Source of the DNA: Trichostrongylus colubriformis
Lineage: Eukaryota; Nematoda; Chromadorea; Rhabditida; Trichostrongylidae
Direction of reading: 5' to 3'
DNA length: 64,000 nucleotides
Assembly: GCA_963978905.1 (NCBI GenBank)
Contig: OZ022257.1
Span: forward strand, 38,884,203-38,948,202
The stretch's first letter is position 1. Every line of letters begins with the position of its first letter. A program made the position numbers and the translations under genes. Below are positions 44,684 through 56,640 of the stretch, piece after piece. The notes under the pieces are model-generated. The model did no database searches, had not been told where the DNA came from, and was given only the letters and a program-made list of their open reading frames with translations.

Positions 44684-45127
44684 GGGCCGCGTGTCCTACA
44701 GCACGCTTGATTATAGTTTTTTTTTTGTTCTAGGGGTCGAGCGACCTTAGCTTTCCGATGAGCAACTGTCGGACCTCAAAGGAGAAGGGTGTGATGTGGA
44801 CAAATACGGAAGGGTCTATGTGTTCACAGAGGGGAGTAGAATTCAATTATGCTGACGTGAAGAGAAGACCTCCTCAAAGTGGGTTTCGATCGATGTACGG
44901 TGGGTACGGTGGGAGTGTTTTTCCTTTTCAATAGCTTGTTGCAAATAGGAGACCTTTGAGGCATGGAAGCCTTGTTTGCTGGGATTCAGTCCAATCCATT
45001 CGATGTATAGGCCTTGCGCATGACATCGTCCTATCAACTCCTGCTCTGATTGCAACAGATCCACACTCACCGCTTTGTAAAACAAAGTTTATAAATTGAG
45101 TGTTGAATGTTGAAAAATTGTGTCGTG

Positions 45128-45490
45128 CACGGAAAAATGAGTTTTCTTGCTACCCACATGTTTATGCTGCGTTTGCTTGATAAAGGCCGCTTGCAAAGTT
45201 TCACGCTAAAAAGTCAAAATCCAGTTAGAGAAGACCTCCTTAAAGTGGCGGACGACGAGGCGGGTCTCTGAGTTGATGTCGCGTGCCCATGCCCGCCATG
45301 ATGGGTGACGGATAATGGGCTGTTTACGTGACTTTTTGTTCCCACTGTTGTTCCCAGCCGCGGCGAACGACGGGGCGGGCCCCCACTCGGAGGTTCTGAC
45401 TTAGCCGGATTCTCACTTCGCGTAAAACTTTGCATGCGGCCCTTATTGAGCAAATACAGCAAAAGCCCGTTTTTGAAGCACCGTTTGTTC
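45128..45490. mobile_element. Palindromic MITE, copy 2 of the 36161-36600 family
   Basis: Left GAAAAATGAGTTTTCTTGCT and AAGGCCGCTTGCAAAGTTTC; right AAAACTTTGCATGCGGCCC and CAGCAAAAGCCCGTTTTTGA. Core with GCGGCGAACGACGGGGCGGG. Confidence 0.8.
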
Positions 45491-46525
45491 AACATTGACC
45501 ACTGTTAATTATCTATTTAATATAGGTATTCTTGGGTATTCGAAATCTTTCCATCATGTCTTTCTCCCCTGCGGATAACGCACAACAAGTGATCGACCCT
45601 TCATTTAAAACCTCAGTCGAACTGTTCACATAGATTGAATTTCCGCTAAAGCTGTAGTGTTTCCTCTGTCACCAACAGCAACTGCGTTAACTGCGCCATC
45701 GCGCCCACCCACCAATTTCCGATTACTGGCACGATAATGATCCGATCACACAGTACCACCTGCGCATTTCACCTCCTGCCTGCTGTTTACCATTGCTGTG
45801 CCTGTCGTATTGTTAACAAATTTCGCCAACGATGTCAAATCAAATGATGTCACTGAAGAAGCTCCCAACGAAACTTACAGCACAGGCACATCGAATCTTT
45901 AATTTTCGGAAAAGGTATGTAAACAGCATCGAGTTAAGCATGGGATTCTCTGGTTACTCTAAACATTGGTTTTAATTTTTCCGAACTTAGTGAGTTTAAG
46001 CGTTAGAAACATCTATCCACGATTTTCCACAATTATCTCAACGAATGGCTTTTAACTTTTTTCATCTGTGCGCTCATTTTCATATGACTGTAATGCCACC
46101 AAATCTCCTGAAAATTAATAACCCCTTCTACGAAATCTAGCGCTCATTGGCGGTTTATTTTACATGTACGAGGAGGGGGGGGGGAGGAACTGCGAGAAAA
46201 AATGGAAAAGAAAAGGACGCACTCGGATGGCAAGATAATGCTAGGTTTACGATGAACAAGAGTAATGATAAAGTCAACATGCTAGCTATGATGACCAGAG
46301 GAATCATTATAATAATTCTGGCACCCTTGTCATTCTTCCTTCAGCCGTGAAACTTCCACATTTACTTCCTTCCTGGAGCCTTTGCCTTTTGACGGGGAAA
46401 GGGATTCACCTGATTCAAGTGGGATGTGCATTGTGACATGCTGGATCGTTTTGATCCTGCTGTGTCCAGGCTCTCTCTAATGCTTAGGATTCTCTCTACT
46501 GTCCCTATGCAGTGCCATTAAGCCT

Positions 46526-46903
46526 TTAATGGCACCGGGAGGGGTGAGGAGAAAGTGAGAATTGGGACACACGTTCTCCGAGAACAAATCTGTCACTTTA
46601 GAAGATGATATGTTGCAAAATGACGAGCGCAGCTCGAGGTCTTACACGATCCCGAAATACGGCCTGTCGTTCTGTAGTTCAGCAGCCGGGCGAGGCCGGA
46701 ACAACTTTGGCGGCTGGCTGACTTGATTCCTCGCCCGTCTGCATCTACCCCTCCGGCTAGTGACGCAGAAGGGCACGAAAGGAGAGATTTTCGGATTCCT
46801 ACTTCTCGGGCTTTCCGCTTTTATATTTTGTTCTTTCCCTACTGTTACACTGCTGAGCTCCCCTACTGTCACAATCTGCCATTTCCCCTTGCGGTGTCTT
46901 TAA
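46526..46903. mobile_element. MITE, TTAAAGGCACCGG subfamily, 378 bp
   Basis: Left TTAATGGCACCGGGAGGGG, right CCCCTTGCGGTGTCTTTAA. Confidence 0.78.
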
Positions 46904-47059
46904 GCTGCGCAACTCATCTCTTTACTCATTCATGTTGAACGTAGCATGTGAAATTTCCTAAGACATGTCTTCTAATTCTAGATAATTTAATGGCGGTTAC
47001 GACCTAACTCATAGTATCTTCATGGTGTTTTCAATAACAAATCAAACGACCGCAGTTTC

Positions 47060-47320
47060 ATGGGATCAAGACCTGTTTATGGCCGCACGCATTTCAAATA
47101 CGTTTCTTACACACATCTGCTTGAAGCAGCCAAGTTTATTGCCCTGCCCTCTGGCAAAGGCAGCTCAGTGGGTGGTGATGCTCAGAAGCCGGTTGGACCT
47201 CATGCCCTTTTCTCCCTGCGGGAGACATTTCCTGTGCCACGTTTGTGGAATACTCGATATTCTGGGCGAGTGGATTCACAGCGCCCTCTGAAACACCAGA
47301 TTTCTGAAGGAAGAATGTAA
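47060..47320 (+). CDS. Protein-like open segment inside intron 1, unassigned
   Basis: Reads MGSRPVYGRTHFKYVSYTHL, then LEAAKFIALPSGKGSSVGG, then FPVPRLWNTRYSGRVDSQRP, ending TAA at 47318-47320. GC-richer than its surroundings. The minus strand is also open over 47136-47399 (NIEYSTNVAQEMSPAGRKG), so the coding strand is uncertain; it may be decayed transposon sequence or an intron-nested gene. Confidence 0.25.
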   Translation: MGSRPVYGRTHFKYVSYTHLLEAAKFIALPSGKGSSVGGDAQKPVGPHALFSLRETFPVPRLWNTRYSGRVDSQRPLKHQISEGRM

Positions 47321-47955
47321 GGAAAGATTGATAACCCCAGTTAGGATGTACCGCGCATCTATCTATATTCAGAGTCATTAGTGACATTATCCTACTCATT
47401 CAATTTGAATGCAGTCTGGGTTATAAAATGACGTGCACGAACGATCGATGTTTAAGTCGTTTTTTATTCAGCCCTAGAGATCTGATGCCATCATATTCCT
47501 TCCAAAGGGATAGAAAAATTGGTTAGTCTGAGTAAGCGTAAATAAGCACGGTTTTTCATGCCTGCCAACATCGGTCTAGAGCATTGATGAGAGCCATTGC
47601 TAAGCTTTTAGTGAACCACATCAATTCTGCGTCATTGTTTATTCCTTTTATTTATTTTTTGACTGACAATCTACGTTGCACCACAAAAATACTGAGTTAC
47701 AATTCTTAAGCTACAATCGATTAGCAAAGGAAAAGCTTATTATTGGGATAAACTAAATGAACATTGCACCCCTGAAGATCATCACATTCGGAGAGAATTA
47801 GCAAGGTGATAATGGCCTGCTTGCGTTGCTTTCAGAAGCGTATTTAATGTGCACCTATGATTACGGAAAAACCAAGAAACCCCAAGGTTTTAACAGAGAC
47901 ATTCAACGTAGCGAATGTATGGCGTTGATATCGTGAAGGCTATTCAGGTCTTTCG

Positions 47956-49055
47956 CTCGACTGCCAATCAAATAGCGTGAATATTCTCGAAAACTGAAAA
48001 AAATCACTTAGATCACTGAGTTTTATTCCCATACACAGTCGTTATTATATGTGCACGTCTAGAAATATTTCACAGGCGATTCGTACTGAAAGTTGGCGAT
48101 ATTGCGTTCAGCTAATAGCCGCTGTCTTACCGGCTCTTCACTAAACCAGCTAGCTGTCACTAACCATCAGCTGACAGTCGCCGCCTAGGCTCACTACGCC
48201 AATTCCCGTTTATTCCTCACTGGAAAAACGTATTCCGTTCATTCATGCGTTCATGCGCTCACTGTTCCCATATTTTCATATATTCATGCGGACTATACTA
48301 TAGTTTACGTGAAGCTCTAATTTAAAAGTGTCCTCCCTGAGCTGTTGGTTTTTTTTCGATTTCGTAAACCCTGTTCCTGGTTGAAAGTGTGGTAGATGTG
48401 AAAATAGTTTGCGCTAACAATACCTTGGGTCGTTTCTGAAGTAGAAAGGAAGAAAGTGCAAGGAATTCGGAACAGTCTAGTAACCCATTACTCAGTGCGG
48501 CCTCCTTCTTTCCCAATGTATGCTTAGTGAAAGGTTTCATGAGATTCCTGACCCTACTCGTACTGCGAGAAGATATAAAAAAGCATCGTGTAGATAACTT
48601 TCCATGAAAAGAAAAAACTGTTTGATCGAGAATGAACACGAACAGGTTTTTCTGAAATTGATGTCTGAAATTGCTTGTCTGGAATTTCCTGGTAGCTGTT
48701 GCTTTCGATATAATCTTATAACTGGCTAGCGCGCTATAAGGGGCCCTTACTGATTGGAGTTTCATTTATCGGAATTTGTACCAATGACTCTGATTCTCAT
48801 TGAGACATTTAATCCGTGAGTGAAAAGCTTTCCGTACGTTGACGCTAGGACATGATTTGTCGAGTATCGGTATACTGGGAACGGTAATAGCGAGAGTAAA
48901 CTCCAAAGCTCTGTGTTTCTCAGTTGCACATTTGTGGCGCGTTAAAGATCGTGCAGGCTAGTAAGATTTTGCGCTCCATTCCCAATCGAATTGTGTGGAT
49001 TTTCTTGGAAATCAAAAATAATCCCTTAGGATACTGATTTTTATTCCCGTAGACA
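47956..49055. repeat. Diverged direct repeat (two copies of about 90 bp)
   Basis: 47956-48045 and 48969-49055 share the order CGCTC..CCAATC, AATCACTTAGATCACTGA/AATCCCTTAGGATACTGA, TTTTTATTCCC and ACAG. Old duplication or two copies of one dispersed repeat. Confidence 0.55.
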
Positions 49056-49295
49056 GGCTCCACAGCGATTTCCGCAGGCATTGGAAAGGTCTACTATAAT
49101 TGTCATCTCGTTAGTGCTGCATGGCGCACATCCAAGAGGGTGCTGCAGTTAGTAAAGTCACGGAATCTTCAGCTGTTATTTGATTATAGTATTAGGTGTG
49201 TGCAGAATAAATGGCCGACGGACCACTTTTTTTCCAAACGCCATAACTTCGCTCAGACGCAACTTTATTGTCGAAATAATATCTATACAACCTTT

Positions 49296-49565
49296 TCAAT
49301 GATCTCGTAAAGAAAATATGCAATCATAATAAAATTCTGGATTGCGAAAATTAATAGAGTCAACGATGGCATTTTCATCATGCATAGTATCGGCGAATTT
49401 TTTCTGAGGCAGGTTTGCATCGAGAACCTGGAAAAAGTGGTAATCCGTCAGAGATAGGTTTGGGGAATAAGGTGGGTGAAGGAGAGTCTCTATGCCTAAC
49501 TGCATCAGTTTCTGCTGGGTGACTTGCGAAGCGTGGGGTTTTGCGTTGTTTTGCGCACTAAGCAA
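49296..49565 (-). pseudogene. Mariner transposase C-terminal fragment, left arm
   Basis: Minus strand: AQNNAKPHASQVTQQKLMQL, then HPPYSPNLSLTDYHFFQVLD, then ANLPQKKFADTMHDENAIV, then NFRNPEFYYDCIF. This covers the mariner region of the second and third catalytic Asp; the second is Asn here (QNNAKPH instead of QDNAxPH) and the third region reads YSPN where YSPD is expected. Both changes should abolish catalysis. No N-terminal half is present. Confidence 0.85.
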
Positions 49566-49820
49566 AAACTGATGCAGTCATGCATCGAGATCTCCCTCCC
49601 CCCCCCCCCCTTATTCCTAACGGATTACCACTTTTTCCGGGTTTTCAATGCAAACCTGCGTTAGAAAAAATTCGCCGATACTGTGCACGGTAAAAATGCC
49701 GTTCTTGTCTTCATTAATTCTCGCAATCCAGAATTTGATCGTGATGGCATATTTTCTTCACCAGATCGTTCTTCAAATCCTGTAGATTCGAATGGTTTTT
49801 ATTCCGACATATAAAGTGTC
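49562..49820 (+). pseudogene. Mariner transposase C-terminal fragment, right arm
   Basis: Plus strand: after a 12-base C run the frame reads TDYHFFRVFNANLR, a stop, then KKFADTVHGKNAV, INSRNPEFDRDGIF and ends at TAA. It aligns with the left arm (same KLMQ start at AAAAACTGATGCAG, about 49564) and keeps a little more of the C-terminus. The YSPxL segment is lost in the C run. Confidence 0.82.
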
Positions 49821-49879
49821 TGAGCGAAGTTATGGCCAGTTATGTTTTGGCCATTTATTCTGCAAACACCTAATACATG

Positions 49880-52150
49880 CCATTGCTATGAAAAACACAC
49901 TTTTGGTCCTCGACAATTTTGATTCAGTCAAATAGTCACCACTGGGACACCATCTAAAGGAATTGCAGCACGTTGTCAGTAAGAAGCATCGAGATTCAGC
50001 TTCTTACCTGCCATCCTTACTGCAATTCTTACATACTTTTGTGCTTTTATCGATCATCTTCGTCATACTGTAATTTTTCCTCATGAGGTGACCACACTAT
50101 ATCGTATCTTCCTCCTCTCATGTACAGTTTTATCGATCACCTCCCTCAACCCGACGTGACGGTGAGCCGTGCTGCCAAAGCCAACTTAGAGGTCGGCTAG
50201 TTAATGCTTGAGATATAGGAATGAGAATGGAATAATAATATTCGTAGATATGTTACCCCGTCATTCCGTGAAATGACTTAGCAGTTTTCGCTTGGGCAAG
50301 CCCTCCCTTGCGATAACTTCTTCCGTCACAGTGCCCGCCTTCTTTTTGACCTTTAGCTCTACAAACATTGCAGCGCAGTAATGAATTTCGTTTTTCTTCT
50401 ATTCGCTTTTCATCTAGAATGTCGTAGAAGAAGAGCATGCAATGAACGGCGAAACCAAATAGGATAGTCATAGAAGTTAAGGCTGGTGCTGTTTGTTGAA
50501 ACACAAGGAAAACCGCCAAAAAGTGGTTCCGTCTGGTAATTAGTAATCTCCTTTTTTTGGATTTCTCCTTTTCTTTGGAATCTCAAAATGTAACAGGACA
50601 GTGAAACTTTACTGAATTCTGACGGCGGTGGTTCCACTAGATTTAACGTTGAATAAACGTGATTTTTGGTGAGTAACTCCTGAAATGATTTGATACGTTT
50701 TTCTCCACCGGGTCAACACAAAACAGGGTGCTCAGCCATGAATTTATCAGTCGGTGATCACAATGACATCTCGGATAGCGACATATTGGCCATACGATCT
50801 ATGGGAGCTGCTGCAGAAGTGACAGCGCGTATGGTGGTACAGAATCCTAAAAACCTTGAGAAGCCTTGACAAGAGCTATGAGTTGGCAACCAGTTCTGAT
50901 CAAATCTGGCGACAAGGAGCATAATGATATGGCAATGTCCTCGTCAATTTATCCCTATATGTATAGCAAAAGGTAGCTGTAAAGCTATGAACTGAGTACG
51001 GTTTCCGGAGTTCCTACAGTCTACGATATTTTGTGTCTCGTCGCGCTCTTTAAAGTCTTAGAAAAACACAACCATGAAGAAAAACAAAGGAAGTTTTCAA
51101 AAGCCTTAATAAAAGTTTCCTCACCTGGCTGGTTGGCTTCGACGACTTTGCAGCTCAGTTATAAACATTCGAACAAGTTTCAACGTATAATATTCGATAA
51201 GGTTGTTTTTACAGTGGGAGTTTTCTTATCATTTCTTATCGCAGTCGATACCATGCCTCTCATACACGTAAAAGCCACCGCTTACCAGCTGGTTGAATCG
51301 AAGATGGGTGTGGGCCATCTAGAGACGGTGGGCGCCATCTTCTTTAATCTTTTGTTCTTTACGCGTTAAGTACTCACCCTCGCGCAGCGACGATGGCACA
51401 TCCTTTGCCGTTGTGGAGGGGGCTATCTGCTGGCTGATGGAACCAAGGTACTCATATCATCGTGAACTGTGCCTTTAGACCTAAGAATGAAAATCCAATT
51501 CTTAAGCCTCAAACTTACTAAACAGTTAAGTGATCTAGAAAAATAGGGTTTGTAGAGCAGATTGAAACCATCGGAATCTACAAGGTGACGAAAATCAAGA
51601 AAACATCGGGAGAAAAGATGATGCAAAGTCGAAAGAGTTTATTTTCCATCCTAATACATACGCACTATCGACCGATATGGCATATTTCAAATATCGGTCG
51701 TTTGTAATCCAATGAAGAATTCGAATGTTGAAATAATGGTAGTCACTTGACTTCCGTTTGTTTTGTGAGAAATGTCTCACCAAGGATGCAGCTATAAAAC
51801 ATTTGTACTGTGCTTTAATGTGTCATTTAACACTAGCTTGACCCTTGTCAGCTGTTCCGGCGCCTCTTGTTTGGCACAGGACACCTCAGAACCTTTTATA
51901 ATGCTCGCGCAAGCCCTGCGAGTAAACAAATCGGCTATTCAAGAGAGTGCTTCGTGTTTCATTCGCGAGAAACAAGGCGCTGGTATGGACGTTGGCGAGC
52001 ATGGTTTATTTATATCCACTGCGGTAGGTCCAGAGGCCATCTAGTCGTAGTGCCGGTCCACTGTGTCTGCGGAGATTAGGCCGCACCTATTAACACCTTT
52101 CTGACGTCGAGCGGTGGACACAATTAGAAATCTTTTTCAAAATTTCCATT
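49880..52150. other. Remainder of intron 1, nothing supported
   Basis: Open frames at 51031-51369 and 51772-52044 have no splice phase or domain support. Confidence 0.35.
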
Positions 52151-52153
52151 CAG

Positions 52154-52261
52154 ATTCGAAACTGGCGCTGATCCATCTGAGAGCAATAACGAGAAGACGT
52201 CTGTGAGCAGCAGTAACAAAATGCTGTTGGTGGTTGAACTTCGCAAAACCACTGCGTCAAG
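52154..52261 (+). CDS. Exon 2 of the proline-rich gene
   Basis: Acceptor TTTCCATTCAG, donor TCAAG/GTTTGT; 108 nt, phase 2 to 2. Of three frames only one is open: FETGADPSESNNEKTSVSSS, then NKMLLVVELRKTTAS. The joined codon with exon 1 is AG/A (Arg). Confidence 0.58.
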
Positions 52262-52929
52262 GTTTGTCAATATGTTCTTCGATTTGTTGAAACTCTGCAC
52301 GGTCTTCTATCTCTTCAATTTGATGGACTGTTCATGGTTGCGCGAACCTAAAATTTCGTGCAGAGGAGTGAAGTTCTCAAAAGGAACCGTCTTCCAGAAT
52401 TTTTGATTTGAGGATGGCTGGGGGCAAGGAGGCATACGTAAGTAGTTCTTGGGAGTGGAGCACTAGGAGGTATTCAGCTGCAGCAAAGAACCGTGAAAAG
52501 TCAAAATCTGTCTAACATGAAGTGTACGAGCTATCTTCTTGAAGTCAAATTTCATAGCTAAACATGTATTTCTTTTATTATTATTTCATATTCATTTCCT
52601 GTTTCCCGTATTTTTTTATCGAAGCGATTGCCATATTTTGTGGATGCTGGACGGTTTGAAAGGGACGAGACACAAACACACACTTCCTTTGCACGAGTGC
52701 GTGTTCAAGTTCCTCCATAGACCAAAGGTTTTACCCATAACTTGACATGACATTTTTCGCATCGAAGGGCGAAGCGAAATGCAGCAGCTATCAAAAATCA
52801 GAATTAGCAGGTTTGTTTCCTTGTACTCCGTGAAATATGGGGCATTTATGCCGAATTCCAAAGATTGTAAAGTTTCGCAACTCACGCCCACGATGCCTTC
52901 ACGTCAGCAGTAGGTGCTACCGCTTCTTA

Positions 52930-53200
52930 TTCCATTATTGCTCCCGCCCCGCCCCGTCGTCCGCCGCGGTTGAGAACGGATAGTAGGAGTGCTTGCGTAA
53001 GTTTCTTAAACTACAATGCGTCTCCGACCACGGTGGACGACGGGGTGGGCACTTGCTCCGCGGCCCGCCCACCTGGCCTACACTTTGTGGTGCCGTGTGT
53101 AAGCCGGATTAATTTTTTCGCGTTAAACTTTGCATGCGGCCCACATTAGGCAAATACAGCATAAGTATATGGATAACAGAAGAACTCATTTTTCTGTGGT
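52930..53200. mobile_element. Palindromic MITE, copy 3 of the 36161-36600 family (right part)
   Basis: Right arm AACTTTGCATGCGGCCCAC and GAACTCATTTTTCTGTGG is clear; core GCCCCGTCGTCCGCCGCGGT against GGTGGACGACGGGGTGGGC. The left outer arm is missing or too diverged to see. Confidence 0.75.
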
Positions 53201-53414
53201 TGATTCATATAACAACTAGTATAAAACCATGCAATAAGACCGATAGCTGACAGCCGAGCCGGTCTCAACCAGGTTTGATCACCCGCAGGAGTTTTTTTTG
53301 GAATCCATTCTGCGGATGTCTACGTCTAGAACAGTCTTGATCTGCTTCTACCGCTGCTTTGCATCCAGTGCTTGTCACTCCATTTTCATCGTGATTGAGC
53401 TCACGACTTTTGCA

Positions 53415-53580
53415 TTATATATGTTTCATGTACCTGCAGTATTGTAGTAAATAAATAAATGAAATAAGCTTAGTTTTGCATACGTTCTTAGTTTTCCCGA
53501 AAGCATAGCTTAATTGATTTCCATATGTCTCGTGTATCTGAGGTACATGCAACAAATAAATAAATAAATAAAACAGCTTA
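53415..53580. repeat. Local duplication with (AAAT)n tails
   Basis: Two related segments (TGTTTCATGTACCTGCAGTA... and ATGTCTCGTGTATCTGAGGT...) each end in repeated AAAT (53447-53461 and 53553-53571), then AAGCTTA or CAGCTTA. Confidence 0.7.
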
Positions 53581-54209
53581 ATTGGTTTTGAAATAGGTGG
53601 AAAAGAGCTCGATTTGTTGTTGCATCTGAACATCCCTTCTCCAGTGAAGATTGCTCAAAAACCATTCATCTTTGTAGAAACCTGATCAATTACTTCTTTA
53701 AGTACAACGTTAAGTACATGACGACTTTTTACTGGAAATGACCTGTGTTCGAGAACTGTAACGCGAATGAATGGGAAAAATACTTCCACTAAGCACCTTA
53801 TTCCGCGATTGTGAAACTTTCAAGGAGAGCACGTCATCAGATCGGTTTAAGTGGGCTCCTGGTGCGACAGATTCAGTCTAATTCGCTCTCTTCTGCACGG
53901 CTACGGACTTCGTGCAGAAGTGTCCAAGTTATGGTCGGCCGATTTCTTCGAACAGCTGTGGTGTCACACCTTTTTTTTTCGGGAGCAGGCTAAAAGAGAA
54001 GGATGTAGTGGACGTTCATGATGCACTACTCACAATCAGTAGAGCGTACTGTTCTATACAATGTACGAATCCTCCTGATCGGTTTTTGCCTTTGCGCTCC
54101 GCTAGAACCCGTTCCCATTTGGACGCGCCTCGCCCCCGATCGCTTCATCGTCCTCATCGCCTCCCTCTGCTACTTCTTTCGTTCTTCATCATTACATCCG
54201 CACCACCAG

Positions 54210-54266
54210 CCATCTTCGTCCTTCAAAAAGTCACATGCGCTCGACGACATCACCGCTTCTCTCGCG
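54210..54266 (+). CDS. Exon 3 of the proline-rich gene
   Basis: Pyrimidine-rich run then CCACCAG before 54210, donor CGCG/GTAGTT; 57 nt, phase 2 to 2. Reads HLRPSKSHMRSTTSPLLS. An acceptor at 54105 (CCGCTAG) would extend the same frame by 35 codons of Ser/Pro-rich sequence, but with phase 0, which does not join to exon 2 directly. Confidence 0.45.
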
Positions 54267-54615
54267 GTAGTTCAGTTCTACACTTCACCTATCATATCTT
54301 CTTAGATACTTTAGCAAGGCTTTGGGGTAGATCTACTGGGCTGTGTGGATCGTGCTCAATCCCTTCGTACGGGTGTAATACCACGCGGGAAGGCCATTGA
54401 ACCGCTGCTCAATCCCGTAATTGCAAGGCTGTTCGCTTCCTGATTGCCCTAGTCCGCCAAAGGTTGTAGCAATAGCTAATGGAAGTTCCCTGACTGTATG
54501 AGCTGGTATATGGAGATAAATGAGAATCCCACGGTTTGTTCATTTTCCTTGTAAGAGGCTGCTAATTCATCGTAAAACTCCTTCTGTTCCTCACAGTCTT
54601 TCCCCTTTTTTTCAG

Positions 54616-54707
54616 CAACCAACCGGCTCGAACACCTCTCGTACGAAGTAGAAATTCACATCGAAGACGACCTCAAAGCAGTTCTGAGCCGTCAATTTCA
54701 AAGAGTC
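54616..54707 (+). CDS. Exon 4 of the proline-rich gene
   Basis: Acceptor CCCCTTTTTTTCAG, donor AGTC/GTGAGT; 92 nt, phase 2 to 1. Reads NQPARTPLVRSRNSHRRRPQ then SSSEPSISKS, a strongly basic, serine-rich segment with likely phosphorylation sites. Confidence 0.58.
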
Positions 54708-56317
54708 GTGAGTTATTTCATTCAATTCATGATTTTGTGCTTCGAACAGGTGATTGACATGGTCGTTTTCGGTTTGCTTAAAATTCTTATCACATGCCCT
54801 CTTTGAATTGGCATGCAGTTCTATGACACGTATAAAAGAATAGATTTTTTATTTATTGGTGTAACCAATTGTCTCTGCTATAATGGAATAGAACGCTCCA
54901 TTGAGAATTTTATTTGGTCTCTCATCTGAGAACTTCACGCGCTTCTCAGACTTTGCACGTTTATTTTTTCTTCACACTTCTTTGCGTCTTCACTATTTTG
55001 AATTACGATGGAATATCCACCATTATCTGATCTTATCACCGCTCATGACATCTATTCTACAGGTCAAATGATTTGCATTTCAAACCTGCAACCACTCCAA
55101 CTCCACCCAGCTGGCTTAATTTTGCTTTCGTCATCTATGGCATCATGAGTAGCTTGGAAAAACAGTTAGGGTACCTTACTTTAATGCCTCTCCACTCTGG
55201 CCTTAGTTAACTAAAATTGAAGATGGTTCTGGCAGGTTCAAATACGATCTCCATTTAGAATTAATCGACGGAGGTCGTATTTTGGGTTGGAAGGTGGGGA
55301 TCGTATTCAAGGGTTGATGAGGTCGTGTTTTTTTAAAATTTTCCTCGACGGTAAGCTCAACCTGCTTTAGTGTCTTTGGTAGTCACACGTAGCTACGGCG
55401 AGAGATCCAAGCTGTCCTATGTCTTACCGGTATTCTATAGCCTGTGCTTCGGTTTTTATGGCTTAGGAGAGCAAAGTCCATTATCTTCTTGAGTTGCTAG
55501 GACCAGTTGATAGGGTCCCGTTAACCTGAAAAGCTACTTGTTCTCACTTTTATCACACGATAATGTGGTCTAGCTTTTCATCTTCTTTATCAACACGAAT
55601 TATATATAGTTCTGCATCACCAGCTGCCATCGAAAAACGTCGGCGATACAATCAGGCACGCTCAAATTTCCGTAATTTGGTGTTCCCGGCGCACTTTCAC
55701 AATCCCTGTTTTTCGTTTGTGGTTCCATCATTTTTGATTACACAAAGTCGCGATGAAACAACTGTCCACTGGGACAATGCTGTCAATCGTGGCGTTCATT
55801 GAAATCAATCAAAAACGCTTTTTACCCCACCTCGGAATGACTCATAAAAAATGGCACCCTTGTACGAATTATACTTTTTTTGTGGTGCTGCATTTGCACA
55901 ATGGCTAGCAGGTCTGAGTGGTGGTGATAAGAGTCCAAGGGATTGAGGTGTAAAGCGAGCAGTCTGGTTTCTGATGTGAAGACGATTTCAATGAGTACCA
56001 TTTGATACGCTGCCAGGTCCTCAATTCTCAATCTTTCCTGTATACGGAGGGTCTATTTCAGAACAACACTTACCTAGGTAAATGTATTGGGGCAACAAAT
56101 GAAAATGAAGCATTTGAAAGGAGCCAGCTGCGCATTACTTCACTCTTTTTCGAAGTGCGTCAAACCTCCTTAGTCGGGTGGTTGATACATATTCCGTAGG
56201 AAGGGAAAGTCCGTTTTAGTTCGTCATGAAGCCTGGAATGTACACCAAGCATGGAGGGATGAAACATTTGACATTCGTGTATCTATGCTCTCATTCACTA
56301 ATAACAACTAACTAGGA

Positions 56318-56530
56318 GGGGTGGGGTCGATTGGTCGAATTTTCGCGCGTCCTACCACGGCTAAGACCTTTCGTACCTGCAATCTTTGGAGGTCCCTCAC
56401 TATACCAGCCCACTGCATACTGAGCGAAATTCCAACCGACTGCAGCAACTCGTGCTAACGGCGCCGCGAGTGCGACGTCGCGAAGCGAAATTTGACCAAG
56501 TGACCCCCATACAACTCGGGCGTTGTTTTG
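56318..56530 (-). mobile_element. Third copy of the GGGGTCGATTGGTCGAATTT repeat
   Basis: Bounded by GTGGGGTCGATTGGTCGAAT and an inverted CGAAGCGAAATTTGACCAAG then TGACCCCC. Contains the inner words CCCACTGCATACTGAGCG and GGCGCCGCGAGTGCGACG of the 24555-25128 pair. Confidence 0.72.
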
Positions 56531-56544
56531 CTCGTGCAGTGGTG

Positions 56545-56640
56545 GTCTGCGCTTTTGAGGAAGAAGATTTGGTCGAAACGTCAGGCCATCAATGAATATT
56601 CCACCTAACAACCTAGTTCGCATAACAGAAAAAGCTTTGA
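56545..56640 (+). mobile_element. Penelope-like 3' tail, third copy
   Basis: TTTTGAGGAAGAAGATTTGG, TCGAAACGTCAGGCC, AATATTCCACCTAACAACCT, then ACAGAAAAAGCTTTGAAG. Follows the same order as the arms at 34063-34935. Confidence 0.5.

Larger units (their letters stand above)
49192..49873. mobile_element. Palindromic mariner of a second family, with TIRs and TA duplication
   Basis: TA (49190-49191), TTAGGTGTGTGCAGAATAAA at the left; TTATTCTGCAAACACCTAA then TA (49874-49875) at the right. Each half carries the C-terminal part of a mariner transposase, pointing away from the centre. The sequence differs from the 35449-36125 element in ends and in protein, so it is a separate family with the same architecture. 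Confidence 0.9.
41767..52153 (+). other. 10.4-kb intron 1 of the proline-rich gene
   Basis: Contains a 95-bp hairpin, two MITEs, a palindromic mariner and several exon-like open segments (43.1 and 47.1 kb) listed separately. From 42000 to 43030 and from 44700 to 45120 I see nothing else to annotate. Confidence 0.45.

Noticed and set aside
48322..48765. 147-codon minus-strand open frame, one of the longest in the window
   Set aside because: No domain, no splice context, composition like random AT-rich DNA.
53912..54400. 162-codon plus-strand open frame
   Set aside because: It overlaps exon 3 of the proline-rich gene in another frame. Joining its frame through the next exons meets a stop in exon 6, whereas the chosen frame stays open throughout.
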